Below are positions 43,239-51,333 of a stretch of 64,000 nucleotides of DNA, in pieces. The translations under genes were made by a program, and so were the position numbers. The notes below the pieces were generated by a model, which saw only the letters and a list, made by a program, of their open reading frames with translations, did not search any database and was not told the DNA's origin. The stretch is from Amycolatopsis endophytica (lineage in GTDB: Bacteria; Actinomycetota; Actinomycetes; Mycobacteriales; Pseudonocardiaceae), in assembly GCF_013410405.1 (NCBI RefSeq), contig NZ_JACCFK010000002.1:1240001-1304000 (forward strand), in the 5' to 3' direction. Numbering within the stretch: position 1 is the first letter of the stretch; every line of letters begins with the position of its first letter.

Positions 43239-43681
43239 CCCTGCCCCGAATCCTGATCGTCCTCGCCGGACTGATCACCACGGCCGGCGCGGTGCTCGCC
43301 GACCTGGTCATCCCCGACCTGGCGGCACAGCACGCCTTCAACCCCGGCTGGCCGCCCCACGCCAAGTTCCACGACGCCCAGTACCTGGTCATGACGGTGT
43401 TGCTCGGCCTGCTCGGCCTCGTCCTCGCTCTGCGGCGGGGCCGGGACACGCGCGGCAGGCTGCTGAACGCCACCGTCGTCCTCGCCATCCCCTGGCTCGG
43501 CATGCTCGGCGCGCTCCTGTTCCCCGGCACGGCCACCTACGACCCGGAGTTCGCCGGCCGGACCCTGTTCGTCCTCGGCCTGCACGGGCAGGTCGTCCTG
43601 GCCATCGTCGTGATCCTCATCCTGCTCGGCGCGGCAGCCGCGGCACTGCGCACGCCCAGGGAGCCCAGCCCCCGGCCCTGA
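43235..43681 (+). CDS. Four-helix membrane protein, DUF6640-like
   Basis: A 148-residue protein with four hydrophobic segments ('ILIVLAGLITTAGAVLADL', 'YLVMTVLLGLLGLVLAL', 'TVVLAIPWLGMLGALL', 'VVLAIVVILILLGAAAAAL') and a conserved external loop 'FNPGWPPHAKFHDAQ'. That loop suggests the DUF6640 family, which I name from memory and with caution. ATG 43235 overlaps the monooxygenase stop (ATGA), so the pair is co-expressed. Function unknown. Confidence 0.8.
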   Translation: MTLPRILIVLAGLITTAGAVLADLVIPDLAAQHAFNPGWPPHAKFHDAQYLVMTVLLGLLGLVLALRRGRDTRGRLLNATVVLAIPWLGMLGALLFPGTATYDPEFAGRTLFVLGLHGQVVLAIVVILILLGAAAAALRTPREPSPRP

Positions 43682-43747
43682 GCCACGCTCGATCAATACC
43701 GAACGTTCTACCTGTATGCTGGAGGTGAGCAGGAAGCAGGTGACCAG

Positions 43748-44347
43748 GTGTCCGAAGCACGAGCGAGGCTGCTCGGCACAGCCAGCCGGCTCTTCTACGC
43801 GGAGGGGCTGCACTCCGTCGGCATCGACCGGATCGTCGCCGAAGCGAGCGTGACGCGGGCGACGCTCTACCGGCACTTCCCCAGCAAGGACGATCTGGTC
43901 GTGGCCTACCTGACCGGGGCCGACGAGCTGATCCGGAGCCAGGTGGAATCGATCCGCGCGGCCGGGCACTCCCCGGCGGACACGGTCCGGGCCGTCGCCG
44001 AGTCGATCACCGACAGCATCGGCTCCGACGGGTTCCGCGGATGCGCCTTCCTCAACGCGGCCGCCGAATACCCCGCGCCCGATCACCCGGTGCACCGAGC
44101 CGTCGTGACCCACCGGGAATGGTTCCTGGACACGGTCATCGATCTGATGGCCGACACCGGCGAGACCACTCCCGAACCACACGCCAGGCACTTCGTCATG
44201 CTGCGGGACGGTGCGATGGCGGCGGGCTGCCTCGCCGATCCGGCACCGATCTGCGAGACCTTCCTGCTCGGCGTCGAAGGAATCCTCAAGTACCGCGACG
44301 CCGCCGTGGTGGACCAGGACGCCGTGAAGGCCCGCCGACGCCGGTGA
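43748..44347 (+). CDS. TetR-family regulator
   Basis: A 199-residue TetR protein with 'GIDRIVAEASVTRATLYRHF' as HTH (about residues 25-44) and 'PSKDDLVVAYLTGADE' after it. GTG 43748. Upstream, 'ACCGAACGTTCTACCT' around 43700-43715 contains the AACGTT core common in TetR sites and may be its operator. It lies 66 bp after the membrane protein gene, so it could be read from the same transcript or its own promoter. Confidence 0.9.
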   Translation: MSEARARLLGTASRLFYAEGLHSVGIDRIVAEASVTRATLYRHFPSKDDLVVAYLTGADELIRSQVESIRAAGHSPADTVRAVAESITDSIGSDGFRGCAFLNAAAEYPAPDHPVHRAVVTHREWFLDTVIDLMADTGETTPEPHARHFVMLRDGAMAAGCLADPAPICETFLLGVEGILKYRDAAVVDQDAVKARRRR

Positions 44348-44451
44348 AGCCGAAGCTCTCCGGATGACGATGACGGGTGGCGCCGTCCGTTTTCCTTGGC
44401 GCCGCTGACGAACCGCCGCCTGGCCGGCCTGAGCACCGTCGAGGTGGCGGG

Positions 44452-44485
44452 CACCGCCCGGGAAGGGACATGTCCCCGGGCGGTG
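44452..44485. terminator. Hairpin downstream of tetR
   Basis: CACCGCCCGGG (44452-44462) and its perfect complement CCCGGGCGGTG (44475-44485) form an 11-bp stem with a 12-nt loop in the gap between converging genes (44348-44564). Probable terminator for the plus-strand operon. Confidence 0.5.
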
Positions 44486-44491
44486 GCCGTT

Positions 44492-44511
44492 CGTCACCGC
44501 GCGCGGTGACG
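44492..44511. terminator. 20-bp perfect palindrome in the convergent gap
   Basis: CGTCACCGCGCGCGGTGACG is a perfect 20-bp palindrome just past the 44452-44485 hairpin. It may contribute to termination or be a protein-binding site; there is no gene promoter here for it to regulate. Confidence 0.4.
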
Positions 44512-44543
44512 GCACGCGAGGCGGCCCGGCGGAGGAACCCGGA

Positions 44544-44559
44544 CCGGGCCGCGGCCCGG
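44544..44559. terminator. Palindrome directly after the lipoprotein gene
   Basis: CCGGGCCGCGGCCCGG, a perfect 16-bp palindrome, begins 6 bp after the lipoprotein stop on the minus strand. Probable intrinsic stem-type terminator. Confidence 0.45.
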
Positions 44560-44564
44560 CGGGG

Positions 44565-45197
44565 TCAGCTCTTCCAGACCACCGGCGAGTCGGAGTAGGC
44601 GTCGCCGTCGCTGAACTCCGCCGCCGTGACAGTGCTGCTTCCCGAGGCGGCGGTCAGAATGCACGTGTCGTACTTCGCGCCCGCGGTCGTGAAGTCCCGT
44701 GCGGCGCTCTCGTTCTCGCACTTGTCGGTGTCGCCGCTGATGATCACGCCCGTCGAGCGGCCGTCCGGGCCGAGGCCGCGCAGACGGACCGAGCTGTAGG
44801 ACAGGTCGGTGCCGCCGACGTTCTCGACGGTCGCGCGCACGTAGAACGGGGTGAGGCCCTGGGCCCGCTCGCCGAAGGCCGCCAGGTCCGCGCTGTCCCC
44901 GCGCTCGATGGCGGTGACGGTGATCGCGATGGTGCCCGACTTCGACGAGCTGTACTCGAACGGCAGAACGGCGCGGTCGCCGACCTTGAGCTCGGTACCC
45001 GGCGCGGTCGCGTCACCCGCGGCGGCGGGACTCGCGGGGGCGGACGGTTCCGATGACTCCGACGACTCCGCGCTGCTCGGCGCGGTCGTGGTGACCGGCG
45101 CGGCCGCGCCGGTCGTGGGCTCGTCGTCACTGCCGCAGGCGGTCAGCAGCACCGGGGCCACCAGCGCGGCGAGCAGGACGGAACGGACGTGGTTCAT
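44565..45197 (-). CDS. Secreted lipoprotein of unknown function
   Basis: A 210-residue lipoprotein. The N-terminal signal ends in the lipobox 'LLTAC' (Cys21), followed by a Ser/Thr/Pro/Ala-rich linker (residues about 28-68) and a beta-rich domain similar in style to DUF4352/telomere-length-like immunoglobulin folds ('LTPFYVRATVENVGGTDLSY'). Two later cysteines ('DKCENES', 'DTCILT') may form a disulfide outside the membrane. ATG 45197. It is downstream of the two-component genes at 45381-48197 and separated by a strong hairpin; it may be a target or a sensor partner of that system. Confidence 0.8.
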   Translation of the reverse strand: MNHVRSVLLAALVAPVLLTACGSDDEPTTGAAAPVTTTAPSSAESSESSEPSAPASPAAAGDATAPGTELKVGDRAVLPFEYSSSKSGTIAITVTAIERGDSADLAAFGERAQGLTPFYVRATVENVGGTDLSYSSVRLRGLGPDGRSTGVIISGDTDKCENESAARDFTTAGAKYDTCILTAASGSSTVTAAEFSDGDAYSDSPVVWKS

Positions 45198-45349
45198 GGA
45201 TCTCCTTGCCGTGAAAGAACACTCGGGCCGCGGACCGCACGGGGCCGGTCATCACCCGCGGCGCTCCGGTTCCTCGTGCACCCCTGCGCACGAGGAACCG
45301 GTTCCCCCCGTCCGGCGTGCCCTCGCCGGGACGTTAACGCTCCAGGCCG

Positions 45350-45380
45350 CCGTGTGGTGTGGGCCGTTCACACCACACGG
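45350..45380. terminator. 12-bp-stem hairpin after the response regulator
   Basis: CCGTGTGGTGTG and CACACCACACGG pair perfectly across a 7-nt loop, immediately adjoining the response-regulator stop on the minus strand. Probable terminator of the signalling operon; its position 150 bp before the lipoprotein start makes an operator role less likely. Confidence 0.6.
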
Positions 45381-46031
45381 TCACAAGTCGTCGACGCTGA
45401 TCAGACCGTCCTGGATCGCGCGCGCCACCAGCGCGGCCTTCGTCGGCGCCTCCCGGCCGATCTGCGCGTACTTCACGCGGATGCGTTCCAGATGCGAGTT
45501 GACCGTGTTCTGCGAGATCCCGAGCCGGTGGGCGACGAAGTCCTTGGACTCCGACTGGAACCACTCGACGAGCACCTCGGTCTCCCTGGCGGACAGGGCG
45601 GGCCGGTTCGTCGACCGGTCGGCGGCGAGCGCGCCGGCCAGTGACGGTGGCGTGTACGGCCGTCCGCCCGCCGCCGCGCGGGCCGCTTCGACGAGGTACT
45701 GCGCGCCCTCGGCCTTGGTGAGGTAGGACAGCGCGCCGAGTTCCAGGCACTGCAGCGCGATGTCGTCGTCGGCGCGCATCGAGTACACGACCACCCGCCG
45801 CCCGCCTCCGGCCAGCCGGCGCAGGTCCCCGAGCGCCGGCGTGGCTCCGCCGAGGTGCAGGTCGAGAATCACCACGTCGGCGTCCGCGCCGTCGAGCCAC
45901 GCGACCCGCACGTCGTCGCCCTCGGCGATGGTCCGGATGGGCGGGTCGCCGGAGGCCAGCCAGTGCGCGACACCCGCCCGCACCGCCGGGTGATCGTCGA
46001 CGACCACCGCGGTCAGCTCGTCACCTGCCAT
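45381..46031 (-). CDS. LuxR/NarL-family response regulator
   Basis: A 216-residue two-component regulator. Receiver domain with acidic pair 'VVDDHPAV' (residues 10-17), phosphoacceptor Asp57 ('VVILDLHLGG') and 'LTKAEG' lysine; C-terminal LuxR HTH 'LSARETEVLVEWFQSESKDF' and 'GISQNTVNSHLERIRVKY'. Start ATG 46031 lies inside the upstream kinase-like gene (19-bp overlap), so three genes are co-translated. It should act on DNA after phosphorylation by the kinase at 47106-48197. Confidence 0.92.
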   Translation of the reverse strand: MAGDELTAVVVDDHPAVRAGVAHWLASGDPPIRTIAEGDDVRVAWLDGADADVVILDLHLGGATPALGDLRRLAGGGRRVVVYSMRADDDIALQCLELGALSYLTKAEGAQYLVEAARAAAGGRPYTPPSLAGALAADRSTNRPALSARETEVLVEWFQSESKDFVAHRLGISQNTVNSHLERIRVKYAQIGREAPTKAALVARAIQDGLISVDDL

Positions 46032-47113
46032 CTCGCCTCCATCCGCGTCCGGTCGCCGAGGGTGTCGCTCGTGACTTCGACGTCAGGGGAACGGGACGGG
46101 CTCCCCGTCGTGACGGCGGAATCCGCGATCACGGCGAGCCGGACCTCCTCCGCGGTGCGCAACAGGCTCACCCTCGCCCGCGTGCGCGCCGCGGACAGCG
46201 CGGTGAGCACCGGTTCGGCCAGCATGCGGCGCACCGCCGTGGGCACCGGCACGACGTCCCCGCTGACGGCGAACGACACCGCCACCCCGCGCCGCTCGGC
46301 GATGTCGACGGCCGCGGCGACCTCGTGCACGAGCGGATCCGGCACGTCGTCGTTCTCGGCGAAGAGCAGACGCAGCCGGGCCGCGGCGAGCGCGCACTGG
46401 TGCCGCACGTCGTCCGCGCGCGGGTCGAGTGCGCCGTCCGCGAGCCCCGCGAGCAGCGGCAGCACGGAACCGAACTGTTCCGCGGCGCGGAACCGCTGGT
46501 CGAGTTCCCACTGTTCGGCGAGCGCGGCGCGGGTGGCGGCGCGGTCCCGTTCGGTTACGGTCGCGGCCATCGCACGCAGCCTGCGCATGACCATCTGGAC
46601 GATCAGCCCGACCGCGATCTGGAAACCGAGCACGCTGACGATCGCGATGGCGGTCTCCCCGAGCGAGACCCGGTTGAGCGGCACCACCAGCAGGAACTGC
46701 GTGGTGCCGATCGCGGCGTGCCCCGCGAACGCCGCCAGCACCGGGCGGGTCCGTTCGAGCAGCAGCACGAGCAGGTGCCAGCCGGTGAGGCCGAATGCCC
46801 AGTGCCGCGCGTGCAGGTACCACTCGCCGGGGGTGGTGGCGGTCGCCGTCGCGGAGGCGATCAGCACCACGCCCGCCGCGGGCAGCGCCACCCCGGGGGG
46901 AACCCGGCGGCCCCGCAGGATCCAGCCCGCGGCGACCACCAGCACCAGCGCCAGCGCGGCGAACGCGGTCTCGGCGAGCCAGCGCGGTTCGTAGAAGGAC
47001 CGGTTGCCGAACAGGTAGGCCGCCGACATGCTCGCCTGCAGGACGGCCGTGACGCCGAGCAGCACGATCCGGATGGCGGCCAGCACCCGCCCGAGCAGGG
47101 CCTGTTCAGACAT
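46013..47113 (-). CDS. Membrane sensor protein, degenerate kinase-like partner
   Basis: A 366-residue protein with about six N-terminal membrane helices (for example 'FAALALVLVVAAGWIL' and 'HAAIGTTQFLLVVPL', 'AIAIVSVLGFQIAVGLIVQM') and a cytoplasmic coiled segment ('MRRLRAMAATVTERDRAATR'), then a kinase-like region without a recognisable H-box or N/G boxes. It therefore looks like a sensor that has lost catalysis and works with the kinase gene just upstream (8-bp overlap). It overlaps the response regulator as well. Function inferred from context. Confidence 0.75.
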   Translation of the reverse strand: MSEQALLGRVLAAIRIVLLGVTAVLQASMSAAYLFGNRSFYEPRWLAETAFAALALVLVVAAGWILRGRRVPPGVALPAAGVVLIASATATATTPGEWYLHARHWAFGLTGWHLLVLLLERTRPVLAAFAGHAAIGTTQFLLVVPLNRVSLGETAIAIVSVLGFQIAVGLIVQMVMRRLRAMAATVTERDRAATRAALAEQWELDQRFRAAEQFGSVLPLLAGLADGALDPRADDVRHQCALAAARLRLLFAENDDVPDPLVHEVAAAVDIAERRGVAVSFAVSGDVVPVPTAVRRMLAEPVLTALSAARTRARVSLLRTAEEVRLAVIADSAVTTGSPSRSPDVEVTSDTLGDRTRMEARWQVTS

Positions 47114-48197
47114 CCGGCCACGCCAGCCGCACGGTCGTCCCGGCGCCGGGACGGGAGGTCACGGTCGCGCTGCCGCCGGCCGCCGCCATGCGTTCGACCA
47201 GCGAACCGCGGATGCCGCGCCGCTGACCGGGAACCGCCGCGGGGTCGAATCCCGCGCCCTCGTCGGCCACGGTGATCACGGCCCCGTGCCGGTGCGACCC
47301 GACGGTGATCCGCGCCCGTGCCACCCCGGCGTGACGTTCGACGTTGCGCAGCGCTTCCCGCACCGCGCGCGTGAGGGCGAGAGCGGCCGACGCGGGCAGC
47401 AGCGGCACCGGTGTCCACTCGATCGACGTGTCCAGCGGGCTCTGCGCCGCGATGCCGCGCAGGGACGCTTCGAGGTCGACGAGGCTGTCGTGCGCCCCGC
47501 GTTCCCCCGTCAGCACCGCGAGATCACGCCGCGCGTACCCGGCCACGGCGGCCGGTTCCACCCGGTGCAGCGCGACCATGAGGAACGTCGCCGACGCGGT
47601 GTCGTGCAGCAGCGCCAGGTACTCCCGGTCCTGCCGCCGCCGCTCCAGCGCCAGTGTCCCGGCCCGTTCCAGCGCGGTCTGCCGGTCACGGATCCGCTCG
47701 ATCCAGCGGGTGACGCGCAGCAGCAGCGCGAACGCCAGCCGCGCCAGCGTCGACTCGATCACCACGCGGACCAGGACGGGCGCCGCCTCGCCGACGCCGA
47801 TCACGGCGGCTTCCAGCGCCAGCAGCCCGGTCACGACGGGCACCGTGACGCGCAGCGGCCACTGCCATTGCACGGTGATCCCGGTGATCGTCAGCACGTT
47901 CGGCGCCCACAATCCGGGCACGGTCCACGGTTGCGCCGCGCAGATGGCGACCGCCCGGCCGCACGTCAGGACGCAGGCGAGCACGCCGGCCCTGCCCGTC
48001 ACCGCGTGGTAGCAGTCCGCCGCGCCACCGGCCAGCGCGAGTCCCAGCAGGGCGAAGGCCAGCGGTAGCGCGGATGCGGGCGTGGCCAGCACACCGAACA
48101 CGCTCAGGACCGCGAGGGCGATCCCCCGCACGAGACCGCCGAACTGGCCGAGCGCCCGCGTGAACTCCGCCTCGACCTGGCCTCTCTCGCCGCCCAA
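47106..48197 (-). CDS. Sensor histidine kinase, NarL-partner type (HisKA_3-like)
   Basis: A 363-residue membrane kinase. About five hydrophobic helices precede a cytoplasmic region with the H-box-like 'YLALLHDTASATFLMVALHR' and an ATPase domain ('REALRNVERHAGVARARITV', 'VADEGAGFDPAAV', 'GIRGSLVERMAAAGGSATVT'). Start is TTG 48197 with the strong ribosome site GAGGAGG just upstream. It would phosphorylate the LuxR-type regulator; the intervening membrane protein may tune it. The signal is unknown. Confidence 0.85.
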   Translation of the reverse strand: MGGERGQVEAEFTRALGQFGGLVRGIALAVLSVFGVLATPASALPLAFALLGLALAGGAADCYHAVTGRAGVLACVLTCGRAVAICAAQPWTVPGLWAPNVLTITGITVQWQWPLRVTVPVVTGLLALEAAVIGVGEAAPVLVRVVIESTLARLAFALLLRVTRWIERIRDRQTALERAGTLALERRRQDREYLALLHDTASATFLMVALHRVEPAAVAGYARRDLAVLTGERGAHDSLVDLEASLRGIAAQSPLDTSIEWTPVPLLPASAALALTRAVREALRNVERHAGVARARITVGSHRHGAVITVADEGAGFDPAAVPGQRRGIRGSLVERMAAAGGSATVTSRPGAGTTVRLAWPDV

Positions 48198-48328
48198 CCC
48201 CCCTCCTCGGTGGTGCCCGGACCCGCGGCAATGATCCTAGAGCGAGGTGATCTCGCGCCTGACTCCCCACCGGAAGATCCGCGGCACCGGCCCGCTCGGG
48301 GTGCGCCGAGGCGGGCGGCCGCGGCGGG

Positions 48329-48943
48329 TCATGGCTGGATCCCGAGTGTCGTCAGCCAGATGTGGGTCAGTGTCGCGGTCGCCTCGTCCAGCGAGCCGCC
48401 CGCGAGGTGTGCCTGGTAGAAGACGCGTTCGGTCATCCACACCAGCGCCGCGACGACAGCGGCGGCGTCACGCGGCCCGGAACCGGACGGTGTCCCGGCA
48501 CGTTCGGCGATGCCACGGGTGGTGGCGGCCAGTGCGATCACGGCGGAGCGCCACGCTTCGTCGACGGCGGGGACCACCGGGGACAGCTCGACCGCGGCCC
48601 GCATGACGGTGCCGTGCTCGCGCCACATCCGGGCGGTCTGCTCGAGCCCCCGCCGCAACGCCTCCCCGGGAGCCGCCGCCGCGTCCGCGGCGTCGACCGC
48701 ACCGCGCAGAATGGACACGGTCCGTTGCACGAGCGCGGCGAGGACGTCGTTCTTCGAGCCGAAGTAGAAGTAGAACGCGCCCCTCGTGATGCCGGCCGCC
48801 TTCGCGATCGTCTCCACGGTCATGCCCTCCGGGCCCCCGGCGTCCAGCTGCCGCTCGGCCGCGTCGAGGATCGCGCGCTCACGCAGGTCACCCTTCGTCG
48901 GAGCCACCTTGCGCCGCCGCCGGACCTCCTTCTCCTCACCCAC
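48329..48943 (-). CDS. TetR-family regulator (EthR-like)
   Basis: A 204-residue repressor with HTH 'MTVETIAKAAGITRGAFYFY' near residues 41-60 and 'FGSKNDVLAALVQRTVSILR' after it, the pattern of EthR-type regulators. ATG 48943. It is divergent from an SDR remnant, with an exceptionally long inverted repeat (48971-49008) between them that it should bind. Since the divergent SDR is broken, the regulator may now control only itself or genes elsewhere. Confidence 0.9.
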   Translation of the reverse strand: MGEEKEVRRRRKVAPTKGDLRERAILDAAERQLDAGGPEGMTVETIAKAAGITRGAFYFYFGSKNDVLAALVQRTVSILRGAVDAADAAAAPGEALRRGLEQTARMWREHGTVMRAAVELSPVVPAVDEAWRSAVIALAATTRGIAERAGTPSGSGPRDAAAVVAALVWMTERVFYQAHLAGGSLDEATATLTHIWLTTLGIQP

Positions 48944-48970
48944 TCCTTCTTATAGCACACGTCGAGAATC

Positions 48971-49008
48971 GTCTACACTGTGTCGAATTTTCTCGACACA
49001 GTGTAGAC
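48971..49008. promoter_or_regulatory. Long TetR operator, 16-bp perfect arms
   Basis: GTCTACACTGTGTCGA (48971-48986) is repeated in perfect inverse at 48993-49008 with a 6-bp spacer. Each arm contains the smaller palindrome ACAC-T-GTGT, so two TetR dimers could bind side by side. It occupies the promoter region between the EthR-like gene and the SDR remnant. Confidence 0.8.
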
Positions 49009-49015
49009 TCGGCTC

Positions 49016-49782
49016 TTGATCATCGACACCGTCCGCCGTCAGGCCGACGCCGACGCCTTCGAGGCGCTGCACCCGGGGCGGTCGGTCGCCCGGATCCTCG
49101 ACGTCACCGACGACGACGCCGTGTTCCGCACCGTCGACGAGATCGAGGCCACCGTCGGGCCGGTCGACGTCGCGATCGCCAACGCCGGCTACGGGCACGA
49201 AGGCGTCTTCGAAGAGTCGACGATGGCCGAACTCCGGGCCCAGTTCGAGGTCAACGTGTTCGGCGCGGTGGCCACCGTCAAGGCCGTACTGCCGTACATG
49301 CGACGGCGCCGCGGCCACATCCTCGGCGTCACCTCGATGGCGGGCCTGATCACCGTGCCCGGCACGTCCTTCTACCAGGGCAGCAAGTACGCGCTCGAAG
49401 GCATCCTCGAAACGGTCGGCAAGGAGGTCTCGCGTTTCGGCGTGCACGTCACCGCGGTCGCGCCCGGGTCGTTCCGCACCGACTGGGCAGGCCGCTCGAT
49501 GGTCCGCACCCAGCGGTCCATTCCGGACTACGACGAGGTGATGAACCCCGTCCGCGAACGCCGCCTCGCCGCGCACGGACACCAGCTCGGCGATCCGGCG
49601 GAGGCCGCGGAAGCGATCCTGAAGATCGTCGACGCGCCCAACCGCCCGCGCACCTCGTCCTCGGCTCCGACGCACCGCGGCTCGTCACGTCCGGGCGCGC
49701 CGCCGTGGACGAGCAGTTCCGGGAGTGGGCCGAGCTGACCCGGTCCACCGACTTTCCCGACGGCGCGCAACTTCCCGGCTGA
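49016..49782 (+). pseudogene. SDR oxidoreductase, 5'-truncated and frameshifted
   Basis: A short-chain dehydrogenase remnant. The frame from TTG 49016 begins 'IIDTVRRQADADAFEALHPG', already inside the second beta strand of the fold: the whole 'TGASxGxG' cofactor loop (about 30 residues) is missing. 'VAIANAGYGHEG', 'ILGVTSMAG' and 'SFYQGSKYALEG' (catalytic Ser, Tyr, Lys) follow. Near 49643 the frame breaks; one added base restores the normal C-terminus ('PPAHLVLGSDAPRLV...') ending at 49782. The intact operator and regulator upstream suggest it once formed a working pair with the TetR gene. Confidence 0.8.
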
Positions 49783-49911
49783 GGGCCCGTACCGGATCCG
49801 CACCGCACCCGCACCCGGCGCTTGACGAGAGGTCACGCGCCGGGCCGACGGTGGGCCCCGCCACCAGCGGGATGCGCGCTCCGCGGGAGGCCGGGGTGCG
49901 AGCATTCCCGG

Positions 49912-50346
49912 ATGCCGCCACCCCGGCGGCCCCGCCCGAAAGACGAAGGTGCGAGGAAACGTGCACGCGAACTCGCCGGCCTCGTCAGCGCCGGTGTCCT
50001 CACCGCGACCGCGCTGCCGAACGCCCCGGAAGCCGCCGCCATCGACCATGAGGTCAAGACCACGGACGGTGATCCCGGCGGCGTCGCCTGGTTCACCGAG
50101 CACGGTGACCACGCCTACGTCTGCGACATCGAGGCGGACGGCTGGGCGGCGGGCCTTTGGGTGTACTGGAACGGCGGCTCCTACACGCTCAGCGCGGGCG
50201 GAAGCGGAAACTGCGCCCTCGCCGACGCCAGCGAGGCCGGGCACGACCTGCCGGAGAACGCCTACCTCAACTTCCGGCTCTACCTGCACAAGTCGGGCAC
50301 CGCATATGCGTACCAGCGGACCGCGCAGTGGTACAACGACAACTGA
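49912..50346 (+). CDS. Small secreted protein of unknown function
   Basis: A 144-residue protein. ATG 49912 gives a basic N-terminus ('PRPKDEGARKRARE'), a hydrophobic stretch ('LAGLVSAGVLTATALP') and a possible cleavage after 'PEAAA', so it is probably exported. The mature part ('GGVAWFTEHGDHAYVCDIEA', 'AAGLWVYWNGGSYTLSAGGS') is rich in Gly and aromatic residues with two cysteines that could pair. No family recognised. It converges on the DUF-type gene at 50351 with 4 bp between the stops. Confidence 0.65.
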   Translation: MPPPRRPRPKDEGARKRARELAGLVSAGVLTATALPNAPEAAAIDHEVKTTDGDPGGVAWFTEHGDHAYVCDIEADGWAAGLWVYWNGGSYTLSAGGSGNCALADASEAGHDLPENAYLNFRLYLHKSGTAYAYQRTAQWYNDN

Positions 50347-50350
50347 GCGC

Positions 50351-51034
50351 TCACCCTCGGGGGCCTGAGCGTTCCTTCGCCACCCGCCGGGTCTCGATGT
50401 GCACACCGTCGATCAGTCGGCCACCCGTCGTCGCGGCCGCGGTGAGGCAGAAGCGGACCCACATGTTGAGCTGCACCTCCTTCGCGAACCGCAGGCGCGA
50501 GTACAGCAGGTGCACCAGGCGGTTCGCGGCCCTGGCCCACAGCTCGATCTCGAACACCAGCAGCCGGCCGTCCTCGTGGGCCCGGAACTGCACCTGCCCC
50601 GACTCCAGGTGCCCCCGCAGGGTCACCAGCCGCACGGTGGTGCGGTCCCGGTGAGCGATCCGCACGGGACCGTTCCACGGCCCGGGCATCCCGACCACCA
50701 GTTCGCGGCCGGACCGGCCGCTGCGGACGTCCACCACCTCGTCGGGGACGAAGTGCCCGAAGTCGGCCACGACGAGGTCGACCAGCCGCGCCGCGTCCAG
50801 GTCCGCCCCGGCCACCCGCACCCGGAAGACGCGGTGGAACAGCGGTCCGAAGCCGTCGAGCTGCACCCGGTCGTCGAGCACGTCCGGGGGCAGCGGTGGC
50901 GGCCGGTCCTCGTCGCCGCCAGGGCGTTCGGTGCGGTGCAGCGGCGTGGTCGACCACAGGTAGCGCCACGTCACGAGCGCGGTGCCCGCGAACCGGCGGG
51001 CGAGCAGGCCGAAGGCCCGGCGAGGTGATGGCAT
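50351..51034 (-). CDS. Conserved hypothetical protein (DUF1990 neighbour)
   Basis: A 227-residue protein with one possible N-terminal helix and a soluble domain ('DLVVADFGHFVPDEVVDVRS', 'GPWNGPVRIAHRDRTTVRLV', 'LVFEIELWARAANRLVHLLY'). I recognise it only as the kind of protein found beside DUF1990 genes in actinobacteria; its domain resembles a START/DUF1990-type small-molecule pocket. ATG 51034 has GGGAG upstream. It is divergent from the 70-residue membrane protein and DUF1990 gene. Function unknown. Confidence 0.65.
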   Translation of the reverse strand: MPSPRRAFGLLARRFAGTALVTWRYLWSTTPLHRTERPGGDEDRPPPLPPDVLDDRVQLDGFGPLFHRVFRVRVAGADLDAARLVDLVVADFGHFVPDEVVDVRSGRSGRELVVGMPGPWNGPVRIAHRDRTTVRLVTLRGHLESGQVQFRAHEDGRLLVFEIELWARAANRLVHLLYSRLRFAKEVQLNMWVRFCLTAAATTGGRLIDGVHIETRRVAKERSGPRG

Positions 51035-51120
51035 CGATGCGCTCCCGCATGGGTGGAACCGGGATTTCCGGGTACCGGACACCAGATACCCGTCCATCCA
51101 CGGCTGACACGGAGACGCCC

Positions 51121-51333
51121 ATGGTGGTTCGGCTGCTGCACCGGGCCCACGTGCGCGGCGCGCACCTGCACCTCGCCTCGCTGGCCACGGTCGGCCTCTG
51201 CCTCGGCCTGTGGGTGCGGGCCAAGACGATCGACCAGGACCAGCGGGGCAACGCCGAACGCCGCGCCCTGTTCGTGGGCCTGTGGCCGCCCATGTTGTGG
51301 CTGATCGGCGACTCGCTGGAGGACCACGAGTGA
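51121..51333 (+). CDS. Small two-helix membrane protein
   Basis: A 70-residue protein with two hydrophobic segments ('LASLATVGLCLGLWV' and 'ALFVGLWPPMLWLIG') joined by a polar loop ('RAKTIDQDQRGNAERR'). ATG 51121 has GGAG upstream. Its TGA overlaps the GTG of the DUF1990 gene (GTGA). It is a small membrane companion of the DUF1990 protein; function unknown. Confidence 0.75.
   Translation: MVVRLLHRAHVRGAHLHLASLATVGLCLGLWVRAKTIDQDQRGNAERRALFVGLWPPMLWLIGDSLEDHE

Noticed and set aside
44348..44564. A CRISPR-like or repeat array
   Set aside because: The palindromes differ from each other and are not regularly spaced; stems after converging genes are better explained as terminators.
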